From a bacterium (GTDB taxonomy: Bacteria > Bdellovibrionota > Bdellovibrionia > Bdellovibrionales > UBA1609): a DNA stretch of 11,941 nucleotides. The position numbers and the translations under genes are program-made. A model generated the notes under the pieces. It saw only the letters and a program-made list of their open reading frames with translations. It was not told where the DNA came from and did not search any database. The stretch covers positions 1 to 11,941 of the forward strand of contig JAJYHS010000213.1 of the NCBI GenBank assembly GCA_021784635.1, in the 5' to 3' direction. Below are positions 1 through 7,821 of this stretch, in pieces (within the stretch, counting starts at the first letter, position 1; each line of letters opens with the position of its first letter).

Positions 1-82
1 TACCCTTTCCGCAGCGAGTGATTCATACAGTTTCAGACTCTTAACTATATTGTGGTCAGCTATCATGGTTGTCGATAGGGCA

Positions 83-111
83 TTGCAACTGTTGTTCCAA
101 TATGGTAGAAG
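83..111 (+). promoter_or_regulatory. Possible rpsT promoter
   Basis: A TTGCAA box (83-88) and a TAGAAG box (106-111) are separated by 17 bp. Each matches the sigma70 consensus at four of six positions. The predicted start would leave a leader of about 60 nt before rpsT. No other better pair was seen in the first 176 bases. The match is modest, and transcription from upstream of the window is equally possible. Confidence 0.28.
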
Positions 112-176
112 CGCATTGTTGAAATTTGAGTGGGCATGGCAAGAAAATGTGACCATTCCCGGTTGAAAGGAACCAC

Positions 177-485
177 ATGGCAGAAGAAGCGAATAAAGCC
201 GCCGCAGAAAAAAGAAAAATGATCAAAGGCCGCCACAAATCCGCGCAAAAACGGGCGCGTCAGACGGTCCGCCGTGCAGCCCGCAATACGAGCTGGAAGA
301 GCCAAGTCAAAACAATCGAGAAAAGCGTTTTAGTAGCGATTCAAAAAAAGGACGTCGAATCGGCCAAAAAAGCGCTGGTGACGTTTATGTCGACTGTTGA
401 TCGCGCGGCTCAAAAAGGCGCTGTTCATGTCCGGCGCGCCGCTCGCCGCATCAGCCGTTTGTCGGCGCAAATCAACCGGCTTTAA
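177..485 (+). CDS. rpsT: 30S ribosomal protein S20
   Basis: Ribosomal protein S20 is a primary-binding protein of the 30S subunit that contacts 16S rRNA and helps its 5' domain fold. The product is 102 residues, slightly longer than the usual 85-90. It is rich in Lys, Arg and Ala and is predicted to be nearly all helical. The family pattern is visible: an N-terminal block with SAQKRARQTVRRAARN, a central K-rich helix, and the C-terminal GAVHVRRAARRISRLSAQIN block. The start is supported by a GAAAGGA ribosome-binding site ending 6 nt before the ATG. The gene is convergent with the PilZ gene, and the last 14 bp of the two coding regions overlap. It is probably autoregulated at translation, as is known for S20 in enterobacteria, but nothing in this sequence proves that here. 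Confidence 0.97.
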   Translation: MAEEANKAAAEKRKMIKGRHKSAQKRARQTVRRAARNTSWKSQVKTIEKSVLVAIQKKDVESAKKALVTFMSTVDRAAQKGAVHVRRAARRISRLSAQINRL

Positions 486-921
486 TTTCGTCACGGTCGA
501 CGACATTTTCGCTCGACCGGTTTGAAGCGACGAAATTCCGAATCATACGTTTCACGTCAAAACCAATTTGCTCGAATTGCAACCCATACTTTATGGGTTG
601 CCCTGGTTCATTTGCAGGGACTTTATAAACCACGCGCGAGAGCATCACGCCTTGAACAACGTTGACAACCCGAATAGCAACAACAATCAATTGCTTCTCA
701 CTTAACTCAATCGGCGAGTCGATCATCATTCCGTTTTCGCCCATTTCATACGCATTGGCGAGGTGATAGCTCCCACCAATTAGAACACCGATACGGCAAG
801 ATACCGGTCGGCGCGGCACACGACGGTGACCGACATAACCGGAAATATCGGCAAATGGTTCAACCGAATTCGGCACAGCACTTTGCGTTGTGTTTTGCGC
901 GAGACCTCGTTCGTTAGCCAT
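472..921 (-). CDS. PilZ-domain protein
   Basis: This looks like a single-domain PilZ protein of 149 residues, a family of c-di-GMP receptors. The ATG at 921 has a GAGG site 8 nt upstream and is preferred over the TTG at 951. After about 30 low-complexity residues comes an Arg cluster (HRRVPRRPVSCR) matching the RxxxR c-di-GMP motif. The second motif, normally D/NxSxxG, reads EMGENG, so the acidic position is Glu and the Ser is Gly. The rest fits the PilZ beta barrel, ending in a KYGLQFEQIG strand. It is the last gene of a minus-strand cluster after lptE and holA, 96 bp beyond holA. The changed second motif means that ligand binding is uncertain. Motility, adhesion or secretion roles are family-level possibilities only. 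Confidence 0.8.
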   Translation of the reverse strand: MANERGLAQNTTQSAVPNSVEPFADISGYVGHRRVPRRPVSCRIGVLIGGSYHLANAYEMGENGMMIDSPIELSEKQLIVVAIRVVNVVQGVMLSRVVYKVPANEPGQPIKYGLQFEQIGFDVKRMIRNFVASNRSSENVVDRDEIKAG

Positions 922-1017
922 CAACTTGCCCTCAACACAACTTATCGGCAACCGACGGCGCTTTTAAAACACTGTTTCAAAATGAGTCACACGATTCTGG
1001 ATTCAAGGAACGTGCTT

Positions 1018-2106
1018 CTAACAAATTTGGACGACAAAATTTTCGAGCCATATGTGCGAAGCAACCGGCGACGATTTCAGTGCCTTATCGGTTTCATGCA
1101 AAGCTTTGATGGTACAAGCGAATTTTTGACTGTCCCATAGGCGAACCTGCTCCAGATACTGCTTGAGAAAAAATTCGGGGACACCCACTTTTTGCGATAA
1201 ACGAACTCCGCTAAGTCCCGCCTTTTTACCGTCATAAACAGCCGATAAAATTCGAATTTGCCGGTAAATGAGCGACAACACACCGATTTCGTTTTGACCG
1301 TGTTCGAGCAAATTCGCCAGACATAACAGAGCCCGAGCGCGATCGCGCCGGCCAATGGCATCGGTTAGGCTAAAAACGCTTTCGACTCGCGCCTTCGATA
1401 CGACTTTTAGCACATCTGCAAGCAGCACCGATTTCGCATCTGGCCCCAAAAACTGTTTAATTTTACGAATTTCGTTCTGAATTTCGCTCAGATTCGTGCC
1501 GACGATCTGTTGAATAGCGGCCATCGCGTCGGGAGCGAGCTTCAGGTCTTCGAGAAAGGCTATATATTCGATCCATGACGCAATTTGATTCTCATACGGC
1601 TTTTTTAAATCAACCAATATTGCGACTTCATTCAGGCGTTTTATAAACTTCTTCCGTTTATCTAATTTGTCCGCCACCAACACTAAAACCGTAGATGAAA
1701 TCGGATTTTCGACGACCGGCAAAAGCTGCTCCCACGCTTCGTCTTTAACGGATTCAATTCCGCGATAAATAACCAGACGCCGTTCGGCCATCATCGGGAG
1801 CGTTTCAACAATGTCGCGAACCTGCCCCGGAGTCGTCTCGGGTGCCGTTAGCACATCGCAATTAAAATCAGCCAAACCCGACGCCAGTGTTTTCGTCCGA
1901 ATCGCCAAAATCGCCTGATCGATCAAAAACGTTTCTTCACCATGCAGCAAATAAATTGGGCCGGGAGTTCCCTTTTCAAGTCTCATTTGAACTTTGCGCA
2001 GATCGAACAACGCACCCAAATCTTCGCGGCCACGGAGCCTCCCATCCTGTCCCTCTCCTCCCCTCCAATATGGTGGGCGCCGACGCCATGCTGCCGGCCG
2101 AGCCAT
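1018..2106 (-). CDS. holA: DNA polymerase III subunit delta
   Basis: HolA is the delta subunit of the clamp loader. It opens the beta sliding clamp during loading at primed sites. The product is 362 residues. The family N-terminus is clear from about residue 44 (KGTPGPIYLLHGEETFLIDQ). It is followed by the AAA+-like fold with LPMMAERRLVIYRG and VLVLVADKLDKRKKFIK, then the helical collar region with SLTDAIGRRDRARAL and an IYRQIRIL block near the C-terminus. lptE immediately upstream is a common arrangement. The ATG at 2106 has an AAAGGA site 8 nt upstream, just after the lptE stop, but it gives about 40 unusual basic, GC-rich residues before the conserved part. TTG at 2010 or ATG at 1986 are alternative starts with poor ribosome-binding sites but a more typical protein length. 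Confidence 0.92.
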   Translation of the reverse strand: MARPAAWRRRPPYWRGGEGQDGRLRGREDLGALFDLRKVQMRLEKGTPGPIYLLHGEETFLIDQAILAIRTKTLASGLADFNCDVLTAPETTPGQVRDIVETLPMMAERRLVIYRGIESVKDEAWEQLLPVVENPISSTVLVLVADKLDKRKKFIKRLNEVAILVDLKKPYENQIASWIEYIAFLEDLKLAPDAMAAIQQIVGTNLSEIQNEIRKIKQFLGPDAKSVLLADVLKVVSKARVESVFSLTDAIGRRDRARALLCLANLLEHGQNEIGVLSLIYRQIRILSAVYDGKKAGLSGVRLSQKVGVPEFFLKQYLEQVRLWDSQKFACTIKALHETDKALKSSPVASHIWLENFVVQIC

Positions 2107-2118
2107 CTTACAAGTCCT

Positions 2119-2700
2119 TTAAAAATTCTCAGTTATACGGTCGTGAGCCGTTTGCATCATATCATTTGCAAGTTGCTCGACCACTTCGTTGTGCGCGCTA
2201 TGGTTGTACAGCGGGTCCGCCGAATTAATAACGGCCAAACCAATTTGCGGCGCCTGATATTCGCGTTCATCGCTGAAATCGCCCTGCCAAATAATTTTAT
2301 TGTCAGATTTACGGCGAATTTTGATATTGACGTTGACCGAACAACGGTAGGAGCTCGCCAAAACGGTGTTGACGGGCAGGTCAATTGTATTCGACTCCGT
2401 ATTGCCCGCATAGATGTACGCGTCGGGGGTATAGGTGATCGAAGTGATTGTGCCGTCAAGAACAATCGGAGCTTGTCTCAGGCCGACCACTTTCGCTACG
2501 CGTGAACGATCAAAATCGCGAACGATCGCCTCGGTAAAATATTTTTCGGCGTCAACCTGATCTGAAAGGTTTTTAAACATGGGGATCGCAACCCTTTTGT
2601 ACCCGTCGGGCAACGACCGCTGTTGATAACCGAACTGATAGGCGCACCCGACCAAACTGCATAACGCAATGATCGATAAAATCGCACGCCACTTATTCAT
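2119..2700 (-). CDS. lptE: LPS-assembly lipoprotein LptE
   Basis: LptE is the outer-membrane lipoprotein that plugs the LptD barrel and helps deliver lipopolysaccharide to the cell surface. The 193-residue product has a short charged N-region (MNKWR), a hydrophobic core and a lipobox LVGC with the lipidated Cys at position 19. The mature part starts with AYQFGYQQRSLPDGYKRVAIP, typical of the family, followed by a FTEAIVRDF helix. Later strands include NVNIKIRRKSDNKIIWQGDF. The N-terminus, length and holA downstream (12 bp after its stop if holA starts at 2106) all agree. No strong ribosome-binding site is visible before the ATG. It is divergent from the aminotransferase gene across about 50 bp. 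Confidence 0.92.
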   Translation of the reverse strand: MNKWRAILSIIALCSLVGCAYQFGYQQRSLPDGYKRVAIPMFKNLSDQVDAEKYFTEAIVRDFDRSRVAKVVGLRQAPIVLDGTITSITYTPDAYIYAGNTESNTIDLPVNTVLASSYRCSVNVNIKIRRKSDNKIIWQGDFSDEREYQAPQIGLAVINSADPLYNHSAHNEVVEQLANDMMQTAHDRITENF

Positions 2701-2716
2701 AATCGATTACGCTAGC

Positions 2717-2745
2717 ATGACAACTAGGCGGTAACAACTTATATT
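2717..2745 (+). promoter_or_regulatory. Strong sigma70-type promoter of the aminotransferase gene
   Basis: An ATGACA box (2717-2722, five of six consensus) and a TATATT box (2740-2745, five of six) are separated by exactly 17 bp. The ATG at 2753 is the eighth base after the TATATT box, so the transcript would start at or next to the start codon. There is no Shine-Dalgarno sequence, which agrees with leaderless translation. This is the best promoter match in the window. Confidence 0.6.
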
Positions 2746-2752
2746 GGGTCGC

Positions 2753-3904
2753 ATGACAAAAAACTACCCCTATCGATTGTTGACTCCCGGGCCGGTGCCT
2801 TTGCATCCCGAAGTTCGAAAAATCCTAGCTGAGCCGATGCTTCACCATCGCACTCCTGAATTCAAACGAGTTCTAAAAAATGTCAGTGAAAAATTAAAAG
2901 ACGTATTCGAAACGAAGCAGCCGGTTTTTATGCACACGTCGACCGGAACAGGAGCCATGGAATCGGCTATCGTCAACACGCTCTCTCCGGGCGATGATGT
3001 ACTCGTCGTAGTCTCAGGCAAATTCGGCGAACGTTGGGCGGATATGGTTAAACAGTTTGGGCTTAACGTTCATCCTCTACTCGTCGAATGGGGCAATGCG
3101 GTTGATCCTCAAGAAATCGAAAAGCAGCTTGCTCTACACCCGACTATCAAAGCCGTGTTCTCGCAATATTGTGAAACGAGCACGGCAACTGTACATCCCA
3201 TTCGCGATATCGCCTCAATCGTACGTAAACGAAGTGAGACGCTATTAATCGTAGACGCGATCACCGCCGTCGGCGCGATGGAACTCAAAATGGATGAGTG
3301 GGGTCTCGATGTCGTCATCGGCGGTTCGCAAAAGGCGTTCATGCTCCCAACCGGGTTGAGTTTCATTGCCTTGAGTGAAAAGGCGTGGGGGTTTAACCAA
3401 AAATCGCGACTGCCAAAATATTATTGGGACTTACGTACCGAAAAAAAATCGCTTGAAAAAGGCGAAACTCATTTTAGCTCAGCCGTCGCGACGATTCGCG
3501 CACTTGAAATCAGTCTGCAGTTTTTGACGGGTGAACAAAAAACGCAAACGCTAGCACGGATCAAAAAACTGGCAAAAGCCACGCGTGAAATGTCGAAGCC
3601 GCTGGGGTTGCAAATTTATTCAAAATTTCCGAGTGCATCGGTGACAGCACTTCTTACCCCGGGCGAAATCGACAGCCAAAAACTGCGGGAGCATATTGAA
3701 AAGGAATACAATCTCACGCTAATGGGCGGGCAAGATCAACTGAAGGGCAAAATCTTACGCATCGGTCATCTCGGTTACATTACGGACGACGACATGGCCG
3801 CCACAACTGAAATCCTATACCTAGCACTTAAAGATCTAGGAGTGCCGTTAGCGGCAAACGCACGCGAAGAAGCGCTCGCCGCCTTGCGCGCAGAACTAAA
3901 ATAA
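2753..3904 (+). CDS. Class V aminotransferase, probable phosphoserine/alanine-glyoxylate type
   Basis: A PLP-dependent fold-type I, class V aminotransferase of 383 residues. Key elements are visible: YRLLTPGPVPLHPEV at the N-terminus, HHRTPEF for substrate contact, STGTGAME (63-70) for the PLP phosphate, VDAITAVGA with the pyridine-binding Asp168, and GGSQKAFMLPTG with Schiff-base Lys194. The family includes alanine-glyoxylate, serine-pyruvate and some phosphoserine aminotransferases. The next gene is a phosphoglycerate dehydrogenase whose ATG follows the TAA with no gap, so a role as the transaminase step of serine synthesis (3-phosphohydroxypyruvate to phosphoserine) is the likeliest reading. 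That assignment is inference; glyoxylate transamination remains possible. The ATG at 2753 fits the promoter; an in-frame TTG lies at 2744 inside the -10 box. Confidence 0.9.
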   Translation: MTKNYPYRLLTPGPVPLHPEVRKILAEPMLHHRTPEFKRVLKNVSEKLKDVFETKQPVFMHTSTGTGAMESAIVNTLSPGDDVLVVVSGKFGERWADMVKQFGLNVHPLLVEWGNAVDPQEIEKQLALHPTIKAVFSQYCETSTATVHPIRDIASIVRKRSETLLIVDAITAVGAMELKMDEWGLDVVIGGSQKAFMLPTGLSFIALSEKAWGFNQKSRLPKYYWDLRTEKKSLEKGETHFSSAVATIRALEISLQFLTGEQKTQTLARIKKLAKATREMSKPLGLQIYSKFPSASVTALLTPGEIDSQKLREHIEKEYNLTLMGGQDQLKGKILRIGHLGYITDDDMAATTEILYLALKDLGVPLAANAREEALAALRAELK

Positions 3905-4855
3905 ATGAGCACAACCATTCTTGTTACCGATACCTATTTGACTGAATCGCTTGAAAAACTTCGGCACGCGTTGAACCCCTGCGAAATTGTGAGAACGGAT
4001 CGACGACCAAGCGCCGCCGAACTGGCCCGCGCAGATGGTTTGCTCATTCGTTCTCGCACCGTTGTCGACGCCGAACTATTAGCCCAAGCGCCAAAATTAA
4101 AAGTCGTCGTTTCTGCAACGAGCGGTTACGACCATGTCGATGCCGAACTTTGCGCGCAAAAAAATATCGCCGCACTTTACACTCCTGATGCTAACGCTCC
4201 AGCGGCGGCTGAGCTAACGCTTTTACTCATGCTCTCGTGTTTGCGCAGGCAAACCGAGGCCCAACGCGCGTTACGTAACCGGGAGTGGAAGGACGCTCTC
4301 AAATTTGGCGCTGAACTCTCCGGCAAAACTGTCGGCATCATCGGTCTCGGCCGGGTCGGGTCTCGCGTCGCGCGATTTACGCAATGTTTTGGCGCAACCG
4401 TCGTCGCTCACGACCCATACCAAACGGATGACGTATTTCGCAGTTTTAATCTTGAACGATTCGGTTTCTCAGAGGTTCTGGCCCAAGCTGATATTTTGTC
4501 GCTACATGTGCCCCTGAACGATGAAACACGCCATTTTATCAATCAACGCACGCTTGAACAGGCAAAAGATGGTGTGATTTTGATCAACACCTCCCGAGGA
4601 TCGGTTGTTGACGAGCGCGCTCTTATCGCAAGCCTTGATTCTGGTGAGGTAAGCGCCGCCGGACTTGACGTTTTTGAAACCGAGCCGCTCGCGGCCGAAT
4701 CGCGCCTGCGCAAATTTTCGAATGTTGTCATCACTCCCCACATGGGAGCATTTACCAACGAAGCCATGGCCCGCGCGTCTGACTTGGCCGTCAATGCGCT
4801 CATTGCGGCTTTGGTTTCGGGCGAGCGTTCAAATCCAATCCCAATCGAATCGTGA
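3905..4855 (+). CDS. serA: D-3-phosphoglycerate dehydrogenase (short D-2-hydroxyacid dehydrogenase)
   Basis: An NAD-dependent D-2-hydroxyacid dehydrogenase of 316 residues that probably oxidises 3-phosphoglycerate to 3-phosphohydroxypyruvate, the first step of serine synthesis. The substrate-binding half includes VVVSATSGYDHVD. The Rossmann half has GLGRVG (147-152) and Asp170 for NAD ribose. The catalytic set is Arg231 (NTSRGSVVDE), Glu260 (DVFETEPL) and His279 (ITPHMGAF). It lacks the C-terminal ACT and ASB domains of long SerA, so serine feedback inhibition through an ACT domain is not expected. The start codon abuts the stop of the aminotransferase (TAAATG), which implies translational coupling and supports the shared pathway. 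Another D-2-hydroxyacid substrate cannot be excluded from sequence alone. Confidence 0.88.
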   Translation: MSTTILVTDTYLTESLEKLRHALNPCEIVRTDRRPSAAELARADGLLIRSRTVVDAELLAQAPKLKVVVSATSGYDHVDAELCAQKNIAALYTPDANAPAAAELTLLLMLSCLRRQTEAQRALRNREWKDALKFGAELSGKTVGIIGLGRVGSRVARFTQCFGATVVAHDPYQTDDVFRSFNLERFGFSEVLAQADILSLHVPLNDETRHFINQRTLEQAKDGVILINTSRGSVVDERALIASLDSGEVSAAGLDVFETEPLAAESRLRKFSNVVITPHMGAFTNEAMARASDLAVNALIAALVSGERSNPIPIES

Positions 4856-4865
4856 ACCTTCACGA
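4850..4865. repeat. Perfect 7-bp inverted repeat at the serA stop
   Basis: TCGTGAA and TTCACGA are separated by CC and form a 16-bp palindrome that contains the serA stop codon. It has no T-run after it on either strand, so it does not look like an intrinsic terminator. It lies just before the candidate purA promoter and could be an operator. Confidence 0.4.
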
Positions 4866-4866
4866 C

Positions 4867-6211
<1,345 letters not shown>

Positions 6212-6219
6212 TTAAATTA

Positions 6220-6248
6220 TTGACTTGAAACGGCATTTCTTCGAAATT
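6220..6248 (+). promoter_or_regulatory. Possible promoter for the tRNA pair
   Basis: TTGACT (6220-6225, five of six consensus) is followed after 17 bp by GAAATT (6243-6248, three of six). It sits between the purA stop and tRNA-Lys, about 26 bp before the mature tRNA. The weak -10 box keeps confidence low. Confidence 0.3.
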
Positions 6249-6273
6249 GACCGTCTTTGCAAGTGCAAACAGT

Positions 6274-6349
6274 GATCCGCTAGCTCAGTTGGTAGAGCAT
6301 CTCCCTTTTAAGGAGAGGGTCGATGGTTCAAATCCATCGCGGATCACCA
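6274..6349 (+). tRNA. tRNA-Lys (UUU)
   Basis: A complete 76-nt cloverleaf. The acceptor stem pairs GATCCGC with GCGGATC, and the discriminator base is A followed by an encoded CCA. The D arm is GCTC/GAGC. The anticodon stem TCTCC/GGAGA encloses CTTTTAA, giving anticodon TTT. The T arm is GATGG-TTCAAAT-CCATC. A run of seven T follows the CCA. It probably shares a transcript with tRNA-Glu 17 bp downstream. Confidence 0.97.
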
Positions 6350-6366
6350 TTTTTTTGTACTCATGT

Positions 6367-6442
6367 GTCCCCTTCGTCTAGAGGCCTAGGACAACTCCCT
6401 TTCACGGAGTAGACACGAGTTCGAATCTCGTAGGGGACGCCA
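6367..6442 (+). tRNA. tRNA-Glu (UUC), island attachment site
   Basis: A complete 76-nt cloverleaf. The acceptor stem pairs GTCCCCT with AGGGGAC, with discriminator G and encoded CCA. The D arm is GTC/GAC-type, the anticodon stem ACTCC/GGAGT encloses CTTTCAC (anticodon TTC), and the T arm is ACGAG-TTCGAAT-CTCGT. The 3' part overlaps, on the opposite strand, the reading frame of a serine recombinase remnant. This indicates that the tRNA is the integration site of the flanking island. I found no second copy of the tRNA 3' end in this window, so the far attachment site must lie outside or be lost. Confidence 0.96.
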
Positions 6443-6799
6443 CTCACTCTGAGTGGCCATTGCGGCCAACGCCGCCACTGAATTTTTCAAATCATATCGC
6501 AGCGTTGGCCCATCGAGCACCGGGTTCGAAAGTACACGTTTTAGAATTTGCATACGCTCCTCTACTGTGGCGTCATTCCATAATGTTTTCGCGGACTTCG
6601 CGAGTTCGATAGTTGTTTTCGCCGTTTCGATACCTGCATCTGTAATCTGAACCTGAGCCTCTTCGAGCTGATGGCTAAAGCGTTTTCGTTCAGATCTCAC
6701 CCGTGCCACCCTCCGCTCATATCCTTCAGAATCTAAAATCCCATTCTTGAAATCTGTTATAGCCTGCGCCCCTGAGGTCAGATATTCCCCTAAGAATTA
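6386..6799 (-). pseudogene. C-terminal remnant of a large serine recombinase (integrase)
   Basis: An open frame of about 136 codons with no proper start reads leftward from the IS junction at 6800. An in-frame TAA lies at 6797-6799. The translation (LTSGAQAITDFKNGIL, then a helical stretch, EERMQILKRVLSNPVLDG, LRYDLKNSVAALAAM) matches the C-terminal coiled-coil region of large serine recombinases used by phages and integrative elements. The final residues, EWRPLRDSNSCLLRERELS, are encoded antisense to tRNA-Glu, as is common for integrases next to their tRNA target. The catalytic resolvase domain and zinc-ribbon are missing, so the protein is not functional. The GTG at 6709 is a possible start for a 107-residue leftover product, but it has no clear ribosome-binding site. 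Confidence 0.72.
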
Positions 6800-6800
6800 C

Positions 6801-6991
6801 TGAACACCGATTGGCATTTTCCGAACAGGTATGGCAAGAGGTGACTGTTCGGGTAAGGAGAATGGAATGCGCCCCTTTGACTAGACAGCGTAGCCCCAGA
6901 TTTTTTGTACAGGCCGGTTGGCTGGTTTAGTCTTCAAAATCTCCGCTTCGAATTCCTCTGGGCTCTTGTATCCGACGGCCGAGTGACCACA
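6801..6991 (-). mobile_element. IS3-type insertion sequence remnant (transposase C-terminus plus one end)
   Basis: On the minus strand, 6881-6991 encodes GHSAVGYKSPEEFEAEIL followed by about 17 residues ending IWGYAV and a TAG stop. HSAxGYxSPxEF is the conserved end of the rve integrase domain of IS3-family (and IS481-like) transposases. About 80 bp of non-coding DNA follow, ending at 6801 in TGAACACC, which reads as a TG...CA-type terminus when viewed from the element. Within this end, CCGAACAG (6821-6828) and CTGTTCGG (6845-6852) form an 8-bp inverted repeat. The rest of the transposase, including the catalytic DDE residues, is gone, and a stop codon lies just upstream of the recognisable part. 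The integrase remnant ends precisely at the IS terminus, which suggests insertion into the recombinase gene followed by deletion. Confidence 0.55.
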
Positions 6992-7015
6992 TTAATGACA
7001 GCTGAGGAAAAATTT

Positions 7016-7059
7016 CAGTAATATTTAAAATTCTGCGTTGGACCAGTAATATACAAAAT
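7016..7059. repeat. Two 16-bp near-identical direct repeats before the secreted-protein gene
   Basis: CAGTAATATTTAAAAT (7016-7031) and CAGTAATATACAAAAT (7044-7059) match at 14 of 16 positions and are spaced 28 bp start to start. The second copy ends at the base before the ATG at 7060. They could be paired regulator sites or a local duplication of an AT-rich promoter; TAATAT within each could serve as a weak -10 element. Confidence 0.55.
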
Positions 7060-7821
7060 ATGTCTCTGGAGTTTAAAGGGCGCTATCATTTTTTGATTCC
7101 GATTTTAATGCTTTTCATCGTTAGGCCCGCATTTGCAACTCAGTCGGTTCGCCAAGAGCAACTTGAGGCAATGCTTCACGATAGACCAAATATGACGGCG
7201 TATTTTGATTCGAATAATGCCCGCCATGAACTTCTTGTGACCGATGCGCCGTTCAAATACGCGCTCGTAATATATGGATCTAAGCATATCCTTTGGGACC
7301 CCAACCCAACGACTCCAGCCGCGAACGGTAACCATACTTATCCAGCAGCAGATATACTTGGACGCATTCGAATTTCGCCAACTTATAATCACGATGGTCC
7401 TGTCGGAATGCCGATGGACTTTGAAAATCTTTGGAAGACTTTCTTTTTCGAGGCATTTAACATGGAAAACGCAAAACTGTTCGAAAAGTCACTCAAAAGA
7501 GCCTTAACGGACAATACTTATACCAGAAGTCAATACGTACTCGATAATGCCCGCATAGAATATTCAGCTATTCTCAAGTTAAGACGGTTCTATTTGAAAG
7601 TGATTTTGCCGTGGGCAAAACGAAAAAATATTAAATTGACACCTAAACTTTGGGGGGTGGGCGTCCCAGAAAATAGCGCCGCCTGGATTAAACTTTACAA
7701 TAGCAAAAATGGTTATCCCTGGAATTATTGGGGAAGGTATTTCGATGAATCAATCGTGCCTTATCGGCAGCGACTCTCGGCCTATTTGAATAGTTGTCCG
7801 CATCTGTTAACTGATAAATAG
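7060..7821 (+). CDS. Secreted protein of unknown function
   Basis: A 253-residue protein that I do not recognise. It has a clear Sec signal peptide: MSLEFKGRYH, a hydrophobic core (FLIPILMLFIV) and a likely signal peptidase I site AFA|TQ after residue 26. The mature part is rich in aromatic residues. It has a central segment DFENLWKTFFFEAFNMENAK that looks helical, a second helical pair around residues 150-190 (YVLDNARIEYSAILKLRRFY), and a Trp/Tyr-rich C-terminal region (YPWNYWGRYFDESIVPYRQR). There is one Cys, near the C-terminus. No HExxH, catalytic triad or lipobox is visible. No Shine-Dalgarno sequence precedes the ATG. The gene is more AT-rich than the core genes and stands alone between remnants, so it is probably acquired cargo. 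Confidence 0.72.
   Translation: MSLEFKGRYHFLIPILMLFIVRPAFATQSVRQEQLEAMLHDRPNMTAYFDSNNARHELLVTDAPFKYALVIYGSKHILWDPNPTTPAANGNHTYPAADILGRIRISPTYNHDGPVGMPMDFENLWKTFFFEAFNMENAKLFEKSLKRALTDNTYTRSQYVLDNARIEYSAILKLRRFYLKVILPWAKRKNIKLTPKLWGVGVPENSAAWIKLYNSKNGYPWNYWGRYFDESIVPYRQRLSAYLNSCPHLLTDK

Noticed and set aside
2..166. Open plus-strand frame of 54 codons ending TGA 10 bp before rpsT, possibly the end of an upstream gene
   Set aside because: It has no family features I recognise and uses several rare-looking codons. A frame of this length is fairly likely by chance, and its start would be outside the window. It is worth checking if the left flank is available.
494..519. Inverted repeat after rpsT as an rpsT terminator
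   Set aside because: The 12-nt loop and only three T after the stem make it a poor intrinsic terminator, and it lies inside the PilZ coding region.
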